This document shows positions 1 through 4,800 of a stretch of 5,633 nucleotides of DNA, piece by piece. The translations under genes were made by a program, and so were the position numbers. Each line of letters begins with the position of its first letter. Position 1 is the stretch's first letter. The notes under the pieces are model-generated. The model searched no databases. It was not told the origin of the DNA and worked only from the letters and a program-made list of their open reading frames with translations. This DNA is from Candidatus Saccharimonadia bacterium (GTDB lineage: Bacteria; Patescibacteriota; Saccharimonadia; Saccharimonadales; Saccharimonadaceae), in NCBI GenBank assembly GCA_023259925.1, contig JALRDS010000022.1, positions 1 through 5,633 on the forward strand, in the 5' to 3' direction.

Positions 1-91
1 GCTCGGCCTTGCTCTCGGCCTGCTTCTGCTCGGCCTGCGCGGCCGCGGTGGCGAGCAGGCTGTCGAGCATGCTCGGGTTGTCCTTGGGCAT
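1..91 (-). CDS. N-terminal fragment of an unrecognised high-GC gene
   Basis: The first 30 codons of a gene that runs off the left edge. The protein begins MPKDNPSMLDSLL and continues as an Ala/Glu/Gln/Lys-rich stretch that looks helical and possibly coiled-coil. No signal peptide or membrane segment is visible, and I do not recognise the family. The start is set by a GGAG ribosome-binding site at 99-102, seven bases upstream of the ATG. An in-frame ATG at 137-139 exists but lacks such support. All 30 codons end in G or C and the segment is about 70% GC, whereas the other genes here use A/T and G/C third positions roughly evenly. That suggests recent transfer, DNA from another organism, or a chimeric assembly end. 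Being a coding start is well supported by the RBS and codon bias; function is unknown. Confidence 0.6.
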   Translation of the reverse strand, partial: MPKDNPSMLDSLLATAAAQAEQKQAESKAE

Positions 92-117
92 AGTTGTTCT
101 CCAGGGTAGTGCGTGCA

Positions 118-133
118 TGCAGCGGGCGCTGCA
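118..133. repeat. GC-rich 7-bp inverted repeat upstream of the high-GC gene
   Basis: TGCAGCG and CGCTGCA are separated by only GG, so the arms are perfect but the loop is too short for a good RNA hairpin. A DNA-binding dyad is more plausible. It lies 27 bases upstream of the start codon of the minus-strand high-GC gene, where an operator or leader element could sit, and shares that gene's GC-rich composition. Confidence 0.4.
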
Positions 134-140
134 GCCCATA

Positions 141-174
141 CGATACTTATGCGCAATGAATCTAGAAAGTATCG
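141..174. repeat. Inverted repeat CGATACTT / AAGTATCG
   Basis: Perfect 8-bp arms at 141-148 and 167-174, separated by 18 bases. The right arm shares 172-174 with the outer stem of the next hairpin (172-223), so the two structures could not fully form together in an RNA. There is no T-run on either side, so it is not a terminator. Confidence 0.45.
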
Positions 175-223
175 GATGGTGCAGGCAACTGATTTATATT
201 GATCAGGTACGCGCATCATCCGA
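172..223. repeat. Two-tier stem-loop (11-bp outer stem, 5-bp inner stem)
   Basis: The outer arms are TCGGATGGTGC (172-182) and GCATCATCCGA (213-223). They pair at 10 of 11 positions; the exception, G179 with T216, is a G·U wobble in plus-strand RNA but an A-C mismatch in minus-strand RNA. Inside lies CTGAT (189-193) / ATCAG (202-206) around an 8-base loop, separated from the outer stem by 6-base internal loops. This favours a plus-strand transcript, although no plus-strand promoter was found upstream. No T-tract follows on either strand, so a terminator is unlikely. Confidence 0.5.
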
Positions 224-251
224 CACGATATTACTATAAGGCGAATGGACT

Positions 252-278
252 ATTTAACTAGCTGGTGAGTTGTTAAAT
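252..278. repeat. Stem-loop ATTTAAC / GTTAAAT
   Basis: Perfect 7-bp arms at 252-258 and 272-278 with a 13-base loop. The loop contains GGTGAGT (264-270), which can pair with ACTC-a-ACC at 315-322 in the 3' arm of the next hairpin. That would be a pseudoknot-like or switching interaction. The stem is A/T-rich and weak alone. Confidence 0.4.
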
Positions 279-286
279 TGCGTACA

Positions 287-323
287 AGGGAGTACTGAAC
301 GAAAGTTCCTAGTTACTCAACCT
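287..323. repeat. Bulged hairpin capped by a GAAA tetraloop on the plus strand
   Basis: Pairs are AGG (287-289)/CCT (321-323), GAGTA (290-294)/TACTC (314-318) and GAAC (297-300)/GTTC (305-308). An asymmetric internal loop and an AA bulge interrupt them. The plus-strand apex is C(GAAA)G, a stable GNRA tetraloop; on the minus strand the loop is UUUC, which has no special stability. No T-run follows. The tetraloop hints at a functional RNA on the plus strand. Confidence 0.45.
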
Positions 324-336
324 CGTAACGTGATGT

Positions 337-365
337 ATATTATCATATTAAACGTATTATGTCAA
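337..365 (-). promoter_or_regulatory. Minus-strand promoter pointing to the high-GC gene
   Basis: Read on the minus strand: a perfect -35 TTGACA (365-360), a 17-bp spacer and -10 TAATAT (342-337), preceded by TGA, giving an extended -10 (TGn). Transcription should begin near 330 and run left through all the stem-loops, reaching the first gene after about 240 bases. The product could be a long structured leader or a separate small RNA. Confidence 0.5.
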
Positions 366-381
366 TATCTATATACTAACA

Positions 382-410
382 TTGACTTTATAATAAACTT
401 ATGCTATTGT
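382..410 (+). promoter_or_regulatory. Promoter of the 586-residue membrane protein gene
   Basis: -35 TTGACT (382-387), 17-bp spacer and -10 TATTGT (405-410) preceded by TGC, an extended -10. Transcription would start near 417, giving a leader of about 40 bases to the ATG at 458. A perfect TATAAT also lies at 389-394 without a matching -35; if used, it would start transcription right at an in-frame ATG at 401. The -35 forms a perfect dyad with the minus-strand -35 (GTCAAT 361-366, ATTGAC 381-386). Confidence 0.5.
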
Positions 411-457
411 TTGTACAAAGAAGATTTTACTATCTAACGAACCAGAAAGCTGACTAT

Positions 458-2218
458 ATGAGTAATGAATCTGCGCCATCATCTACACAACCCGACCTAC
501 CTGGGTGGGATAGAATTGAGAATATGCCAGAGGAACTACAGCTCGAAGAGCTTGAGGCAATTGTGGGATCGTACGATTTACTTGCCTCTCAGGCTGAGTA
601 TAAGGATGAAAGTGGAAACATCGATTCAACGAAGCTTAATAAAAAAATTGATGCAGCCATACGACAGTATTTGGCGCAAGCTGATTTTGTAGCGGAAGAT
701 GATAGCAATGCAACTGATGAAGATAAGCAAGCCTATGCATTAGCATATTCTGTCATAGAGAGGGCAATGCACGCCAGCAGAGAGGAATGGATTGGAAGCA
801 TTGATGCTAATGGGCATAGTACTAGCCTGGCTGTGGGGCTTCATAAAGAGTTGCTTGCGTTTTATCGACCTGCCGGGCGTCATCGTGCTGAGGATAATCA
901 TGACGATAGCCAGCAAGACCAAGATGATACCCATGATGCTGAATTAGATAGGTCAGATAATGATATTTTGCCGACTGATGAAGCAATCGCTATGAATCAA
1001 GAGTTTGATGAATTGAACGAAAAGCTGACTGAAGCACGAAGTAAATGGGCGAAAGCATCATCAAAGCGACTTGGCCGGGCATTTTCAATTAAAGATGCAG
1101 ACCGCGCGAAGCTTAAAAAAGAATACGAAGAGCTTGTGCGCGAGCGTGGCCGCTGGGCGTTGGATAATAACGTTTTACTGAACGAAGATCGTGCTCTCTA
1201 TGCAGATTTATCAGAAGAAGATCGTGACGACCTAGCTGACGGTAAAAAGTTATATAAACGCGGTCGCAACGATGCGGTGATCGATTACTTATTCGATGAA
1301 CAGGAGCAATTGCGCACAGAAACACTTGAGAACCTACAAAGCACTAAAGTTTCTAAGTTCGTACAATGGATGAATAAAGGAAATATTGCGCAACGAGTGG
1401 CCAAAGGTATGACGCTTGGTGCAGTTGCTGGTGTGGGCGGTGGATTACTTGCCGGTGCCGCAGGGGCGGGTATTGTTGCTGCCGGAGCGATAGGTGTAAG
1501 TCGATTTGTAAAAGGCTACGCCGCCAAAGACCGTAGGCGCGGCAGCAAGATGACAGCTCGGTTAGCAGAAGAAGATGTGGATGTTTTTAAAGAATCTACA
1601 GACACATCGGTAGTATTAAATGTCGACGAATCACAGACGAAAACCGATGAACTATTTGAAATTAGTATAAAAGATGAGCAAAAAGAGCGTTTCAAAGCAC
1701 TAGGTGTCGGGGCTGTGTCTGTGGCACTTGGAGCTGGCTTAGGGTTTGCCGTAACTGAACTAAGCGGTAAATCTGGTGTTATTAACGAAAAGATCCAGAG
1801 CTTATGGGATGATAATGCTAAAGATCTTACTCCCGGAGCGGATGACGCTACGTCTGGCGACATATACCCCAACAACGATTATGACAACGATAACATACCC
1901 AATGATCAAGATGTAGCGCCGCGCAATCCGAACATTGGCGCAATTGATTTTCACGAGTTAAGCCACGATGCGCGCTGGATAGAAGCGGGCGAGGGCGGCT
2001 TTCAAACACTAAAGGAACTTGGTATTCCTGAGGCAAAATGGGAAGCTATTTGGGCAGACGCTGGTGAATCATTCGCCGAAGAGGGAAAAACCTACCTTAT
2101 GGACGATGGCCGATATGGCTGGAGCCAGCCAGGAAGGCTATCGAATGCTGATATCTTAGAGCTTGCTAGGGCAGCGCGCCGTAATGGTGTGGTGCTTGAC
2201 ATGGCACTAGTAGCGTAA
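458..2218 (+). CDS. Large putative membrane protein, Gly-zipper and TSP3-like motif
   Basis: I do not recognise a named family. The 586-residue protein has no N-terminal signal peptide. In order: a charged helical region (1-140), an Asp/His/Gln-rich linker (144-171), a probable coiled-coil region (175-310), and a Gly/Ala-rich hydrophobic segment (318-348) with glycines at 321, 325, 329 and 333 (GxxxGxxxGxxxG). Next come a basic patch KDRRRGSK (about 357-364), a second hydrophobic segment (414-433), an Asp-rich motif DYDNDNIPNDQDVAPRNP (474-491) resembling calcium-binding thrombospondin type 3 repeats, and a compact C-terminal region (505-581) containing GRYGWSQPGRL. The start at 458 follows AGAAAG (444-449); a longer form from the ATG at 401 adds 19 residues but overlaps the best promoter. 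A single-gene unit with its own terminator. Membrane or cell-surface location is inferred. Confidence 0.75.
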   Translation: MSNESAPSSTQPDLPGWDRIENMPEELQLEELEAIVGSYDLLASQAEYKDESGNIDSTKLNKKIDAAIRQYLAQADFVAEDDSNATDEDKQAYALAYSVIERAMHASREEWIGSIDANGHSTSLAVGLHKELLAFYRPAGRHRAEDNHDDSQQDQDDTHDAELDRSDNDILPTDEAIAMNQEFDELNEKLTEARSKWAKASSKRLGRAFSIKDADRAKLKKEYEELVRERGRWALDNNVLLNEDRALYADLSEEDRDDLADGKKLYKRGRNDAVIDYLFDEQEQLRTETLENLQSTKVSKFVQWMNKGNIAQRVAKGMTLGAVAGVGGGLLAGAAGAGIVAAGAIGVSRFVKGYAAKDRRRGSKMTARLAEEDVDVFKESTDTSVVLNVDESQTKTDELFEISIKDEQKERFKALGVGAVSVALGAGLGFAVTELSGKSGVINEKIQSLWDDNAKDLTPGADDATSGDIYPNNDYDNDNIPNDQDVAPRNPNIGAIDFHELSHDARWIEAGEGGFQTLKELGIPEAKWEAIWADAGESFAEEGKTYLMDDGRYGWSQPGRLSNADILELARAARRNGVVLDMALVA

Positions 2219-2234
2219 ATATTCTTCTCATAGC

Positions 2235-2267
2235 AAAATACCCGCGCTCGATTAGCGGGGTATTTTT
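2235..2267 (+). terminator. Intrinsic terminator after the membrane protein gene
   Basis: The left arm AAAATACCCGC (2235-2245) pairs with GCGGGGTATTTT (2255-2266) with one bulged G, around a 9-base loop, and the stem runs into TTTTT. It begins 17 bases after the stop codon and ends just before the promoter of the next gene, so it separates the two units. Confidence 0.8.
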
Positions 2268-2275
2268 AAACGTAG

Positions 2276-2310
2276 TATAATGGGTCCAACAAGCATAGTT
2301 AGTAAAGGAA
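2276..2310 (+). promoter_or_regulatory. -10 box and ribosome-binding site of the DUF5663-like gene
   Basis: A perfect TATAAT lies at 2276-2281. The only -35 candidate, TTAGCG at 2252-2257 (18-bp spacing), is weak and lies within the preceding terminator. Transcription would begin near 2288. AAAGGAA at 2304-2310 is a clear ribosome-binding site for the ATG at 2316. It rules against the in-frame ATG at 2280, which falls inside the -10 box. Confidence 0.55.
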
Positions 2311-2315
2311 ATTTC

Positions 2316-2792
2316 ATGTTTCGACTTGACGACCAGTTCCTCAAAGACATCGGATTGGATGGGCTGCCAGATGAGCAAAAGAAGCCATTTTTGCAGCATA
2401 TTTATAGTGAATTAGAGCTACGCGTTGGTACTCGCCTGAGTGATGGTTTAACCGACGATCAACTAGAAGAGTTTGAGAAAATTATCGACCGTGACCAGGC
2501 TAAGATTGAAAGCTGGCTAGCTGATAACGCACCAACCTACACAGAAGACCCGGCATTTACGAAGTTGCAACAAGCTACGCAACTAGAAGCGACTGATCCC
2601 CGCTTAGTGGCAGAATACACAGCAACAAAATGGCTCGAAGTGAATCGCCCCGACTATAGGCAGGTAGTTGCAGAGGTACTCGATGAACTAAAGCGTGAGA
2701 TTGTAAGTAACCGTGATGCGATTTTAGGTGGCATGAGTGAACAGCCAACAGCACCCGGCACACCACCAGCTGCGCCACAGCAAGCAGCCTAA
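2316..2792 (+). CDS. DUF5663-like small protein
   Basis: A 158-residue acidic, soluble-looking protein. Its N-terminus, with FLKDIGLDGLPDEQKKPFL (8-26) and the helix IYSELELRVGTRLSDGL (29-45), matches my memory of DUF5663, a short domain of unknown function common in CPR proteins; this was not searched. Two similar motifs, WLADNAPTY (67-75) and WLEVNRPDY (106-114), suggest an internal repeat or two related helical units. The last ~20 residues are a Pro/Ala/Gln-rich, probably disordered tail. No signal peptide, membrane segment or catalytic motif is visible. It has its own -10 box and RBS and lies between two terminators, so it appears to be transcribed alone. Function is unknown; a protein-interaction role is only a guess. 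Confidence 0.85.
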   Translation: MFRLDDQFLKDIGLDGLPDEQKKPFLQHIYSELELRVGTRLSDGLTDDQLEEFEKIIDRDQAKIESWLADNAPTYTEDPAFTKLQQATQLEATDPRLVAEYTATKWLEVNRPDYRQVVAEVLDELKREIVSNRDAILGGMSEQPTAPGTPPAAPQQAA

Positions 2793-2809
2793 AATGCGTA
2801 AAATACATT

Positions 2810-2843
2810 GCAGCCCCGAGTGAGTGGGCTGCTTTTATTTTTT
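2810..2843. terminator. Probable bidirectional terminator between converging genes
   Basis: GCAGCCC (2810-2816) and GGGCTGC (2826-2832) form a perfect 7-bp stem with a 9-base loop. On the plus strand TTTTATTTTTT (2833-2843) follows, a strong terminator for the DUF5663-like gene. On the minus strand the stem begins two bases after the fmt stop codon and is followed by the weaker T-rich run AATGTATTTT, so it probably also ends the minus-strand transcript. The T-run doubles as the last codons of fmt. Confidence 0.8.
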
Positions 2844-3731
2844 GTAACCTTTTATAAAGGCTTGGCCGCTCATGCGCTTGCCGCTTGGAGCAATCAGCTC
2901 ATCGACAACAAGATAGGCATCGGTAAATTTGATTGCAAGTTCGTCGTTTGGTTCTTCAGAAACGTGCGCCAGCGTAATGATGATGTCGTGATTGAATACA
3001 GACAACCGCGCTTTAGGAAATGCCTGGTAGGCCCGAACGAATCGTTCAGCTTGCTGGGCAGTTTGCGTGCTCGGTTGCAGGTGGGCGTCTGCTTTATTAA
3101 TCAGGTGGCAGTAGGTTGCGGCATCGTCATCTTGCAAGGTGGGCTGTAGGGTGCCATCCAGGATGGATGGAAGGGTGGCAACGAGTTCGGTCGCTGCGAG
3201 TTCTGACAGGCTAGCTGCAAGATGCGGAGCTGTCTCGTTGCCGCTCAGGTGAACTTCAATCTGACGGTACACTGGTCCAGCGTCCATCTTTTGTGACAAG
3301 CTCATAATCGACACACCAGTGGTTGCATCTCCATTTACAATAGCGGTTTCAATTGGGGACGGTCCCCGATACAAAGGCAGGAGGCTTGGGTGAATATTAA
3401 TGATTCCAAAAGGGAACAGGTCTATTAGCTTTTGGGGTACAATTCTGCCATAAGCCACTAGTATACCGGCGTCAGCTTGGTAGCTGGCCAGTTGATCATA
3501 GGCGTCCATTGGCTTATTTGGACTGAGAACAGGGATGTTGTGACGATGTGCCAACTCCACTACCTCTTGCGGCTTTTTATTTCGGGAGGTAGTGCCGGCA
3601 TTGTTAACAACTACCGCGCATATCGTGTATCCGGCTTCAATTAAGCTCGATAAAATAGGTGCATTAGTTGAGGCAAGCCCACTTATGAGACGTTCATTGC
3701 CAAAGAAAACGAGTTTACGCCCAGAGCTCAT
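2835..3731 (-). CDS. fmt: Methionyl-tRNA formyltransferase
   Basis: Transfers a formyl group from 10-formyltetrahydrofolate to the methionine on initiator tRNA, in the cytoplasm, for translation initiation. At 298 residues it is slightly short of the usual ~310. The N-terminal Rossmann-like domain starts KLVFFG (6-11). The catalytic region carries N112, H114 and D150, the Asn-His-Asp set of the family, with the SLLP signature at 116-119 followed by YRGPSPI. The C-terminal OB-like domain includes ATYCHLINKADA (205-216) and ends with PSGKRMSGQAFIKGY, both typical of Fmt. The usual GTPEFA loop after FFG reads GNERLISG and the following lysine-rich loop is shortened. The start ATG overlaps the end of def by 17 bases and has its own AAGGA site (3741-3737), suggesting translational coupling. 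The call is secure; activity is inferred from intact catalytic residues. Confidence 0.95.
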   Translation of the reverse strand: MSSGRKLVFFGNERLISGLASTNAPILSSLIEAGYTICAVVVNNAGTTSRNKKPQEVVELAHRHNIPVLSPNKPMDAYDQLASYQADAGILVAYGRIVPQKLIDLFPFGIINIHPSLLPLYRGPSPIETAIVNGDATTGVSIMSLSQKMDAGPVYRQIEVHLSGNETAPHLAASLSELAATELVATLPSILDGTLQPTLQDDDAATYCHLINKADAHLQPSTQTAQQAERFVRAYQAFPKARLSVFNHDIIITLAHVSEEPNDELAIKFTDAYLVVDELIAPSGKRMSGQAFIKGYKK

Positions 3732-4290
3732 CGTTATCCTTGATCACTGTGTCGTAGTCGAGTGGTTGGAGTTCGCCAGAGTCATCTAGCGTAAAGAATG
3801 CATCGGGTTGATCTTGAATATGGTCAATAAATACAATGCCATTCGTGTGATCAATCTCGTGTTGGATTACTCGAGCTAAAAAGCCTTCGGCCTTTAAGCG
3901 AACTTCACTGCCATCTTCACTTAGAGCCTTCACGCGGATTTTGGTATGCCGCGGCACCTTACCGTAAACGTTTTTGATACTCAAACAACCTTCGTAGTCG
4001 GCAACCACGTCGCCCTCGTATTTAATAATTTCGGGGTTTATAAGTACCGTGAATTCACGGTGCGCCTTGTCGTCGAAGTCACTTCGAATAATTACGACGC
4101 GTTCGAGCGTATCAATTTGAACGGCTGCTAGTGCTGCGCTGATTTCATGTGGCCGTGAGTCTTCCCAGTCGAGTGCCGCTGAGGTCATATCGGCGACGAG
4201 TTTCGCCGTAGACTCGCTATGTGGACTGACGCGTACCGACTTTTGGCGCAAATGCGGATTAGGGAGCGTGATAATAGCTTCTTTTTTCAT
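3715..4290 (-). CDS. def: Peptide deformylase
   Basis: A metalloenzyme, usually with Fe2+, that removes the N-formyl group from new proteins; it reverses the mark placed by the product of the overlapping fmt gene. At 191 residues the length is normal to slightly long. Motif II EGCLS (100-104, metal ligand Cys102) and motif III HEIDH (144-148, His144, Glu145, His148) are intact. Motif I, normally GxGxAAxQ, reads SAALAAVQ (51-58): both glycines are replaced, but the following Leu-Ala-Ala and Gln58 remain. The ATG at 4290 was chosen over an in-frame TTG at 4299, which lies in the -10 box. No Shine-Dalgarno is visible upstream; a promoter ends eight bases before the ATG, so the mRNA may be nearly leaderless. 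The family call is secure, though some CPR deformylases with altered motif I could differ in substrate preference. Confidence 0.93.
   Translation of the reverse strand: MKKEAIITLPNPHLRQKSVRVSPHSESTAKLVADMTSAALDWEDSRPHEISAALAAVQIDTLERVVIIRSDFDDKAHREFTVLINPEIIKYEGDVVADYEGCLSIKNVYGKVPRHTKIRVKALSEDGSEVRLKAEGFLARVIQHEIDHTNGIVFIDHIQDQPDAFFTLDDSGELQPLDYDTVIKDNDELWA
3732..3741 (-). promoter_or_regulatory. Ribosome-binding site of fmt inside def
   Basis: AAGGA (3741-3737) lies five bases upstream of the fmt ATG, within the last codons of def. With the 17-base gene overlap this suits reinitiation by ribosomes finishing def. It contrasts with def and pilin, which show no such site. Confidence 0.7.
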
Positions 4291-4298
4291 CTGTAACA

Positions 4299-4327
4299 AG
4301 TATAGCTTAACAGGGGCGGAATGAAAA
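4299..4327 (-). promoter_or_regulatory. Promoter of def-fmt, nearly leaderless
   Basis: Read on the minus strand: -35 TTTTCA (4327-4322, four of six consensus bases), a 17-bp spacer and -10 TATACT (4304-4299). The -10 ends eight bases before the def ATG, so transcription would start at or within about two bases of the start codon. This would let def and fmt be expressed independently of priA and the pilin gene. Confidence 0.5.
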
Positions 4328-4341
4328 CCTAATGACTTTAA

Positions 4342-4794
4342 CTAATTACTGGACATAACTCGCTGCGTCGTAGGGGCTGACTCAAGATGGTAGCTTATTC
4401 GATAGCCTATGCAACGCTCGCCAGACGTACCGCAGTCAAAGCTGCCACCACTGGGTGGTGTGGGTACGTAGCAGTATTGATTTGGCCCACCAGACCAGCA
4501 ATAGCCGATAGTATTATTAGTTCCAGGGGGATTTACGGCGCTGTCTGGTATGTTTAGACTGTTACGACGGAAATTTGCGTCAAAGAATTCTGGCCGCGCT
4601 GGGTAATACCCATTTTCGGCATGAAACAATGCTAGTCCTTTTTTCATAACATTCAAGTCGTTCATTCGGTCAGCATCGCGTGCGCGAGATTGGATACCGT
4701 TGTAGGCGACTACGCTGATTGAAGCGAGTATTGCAATGACAACAATTACGATGAGTAGCTCGACAATCGTAAAACCGTTCATGGTTTTTCTCAT
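4342..4794 (-). CDS. Type IV pilin-like protein with class III signal
   Basis: A 150-residue prepilin. The leader MRKTMNG is followed by FTIVELLIVIVVIAILASISVVAYNGI, a classical prepilin-peptidase site (after Gly7) and hydrophobic helix, with the conserved Glu at mature position 5 (residue 12). The mature protein of about 143 residues would assemble into a type IV pilus or a related pseudopilus. The C-terminal region has four cysteines (99, 108, 121, 128), able to form two disulfides, within a Gly/Pro/Tyr-rich segment. The frame continues upstream into priA, but the ATG at 4794 fits the leader and promoter; an ATG at 4782 would leave only three residues before cleavage. It sits between priA (17-base gap) and def with its own promoter. 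In Saccharibacteria such pili are linked to motility and host contact; that role is inferred. Major or minor pilin cannot be told. Confidence 0.92.
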   Translation of the reverse strand: MRKTMNGFTIVELLIVIVVIAILASISVVAYNGIQSRARDADRMNDLNVMKKGLALFHAENGYYPARPEFFDANFRRNSLNIPDSAVNPPGTNNTIGYCWSGGPNQYCYVPTPPSGGSFDCGTSGERCIGYRISYHLESAPTTQRVMSSN

Positions 4795-4800
4795 GGCTAT

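Larger units (their letters stand above)
92..457. other. Long intergenic region with stem-loops and divergent promoters
   Basis: No convincing gene lies here. An open frame across the left part of the plus strand is only the antisense of the high-GC gene. Base composition falls from GC-rich (to about 135), through mixed, to about 32% GC over 241-400. The region holds a GC-rich dyad, several inverted repeats between 141 and 323, and two promoters facing away from each other at 337-410. These elements are listed separately. No tRNA, known riboswitch or common structural RNA motif was recognised. Confidence 0.7.

Noticed and set aside
9..239. Open frame of 76 codons on the plus strand
   Set aside because: It is mostly the antisense of the high-GC minus-strand gene and runs through the inverted repeats; it has no ribosome-binding site and its sequence (Cys/Ala/Ser-rich start) looks like a shadow frame.
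141..323. CRISPR array or transposon end
   Set aside because: The repeats are inverted and different from each other, with no direct repeats of constant spacing, and no cas gene, transposase or target-site duplication is visible.
92..400. Possible tRNA, tmRNA, SRP RNA or RNase P RNA in the long intergenic gap
   Set aside because: None of the sequence hallmarks I know (T-loop GTTCRANYC, SRP GGAA loop, RNase P conserved core) was found on either strand.
1516..1875. 119-codon minus-strand open frame opposite the large protein
   Set aside because: Ser/Thr-rich composition typical of an antisense frame of an acidic, Asp/Glu-rich protein; the plus-strand gene has a promoter, a terminator and coherent domains.
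2166..2399. Minus-strand open frame across the first terminator
   Set aside because: It spans a clear terminator, promoter and start of two plus-strand genes; no ribosome-binding site or family resemblance.
3152..3171. Short ATGG/CCAT-type repeats
   Set aside because: They lie inside fmt in a Leu/Ser/Ile-coding stretch and form no larger array.
3355..3367. GGGGAC-G-GTCCCC inverted repeat
   Set aside because: It lies in fmt over the conserved RGPSPI codons, has a one-base loop and no T-run; best explained as coding sequence.
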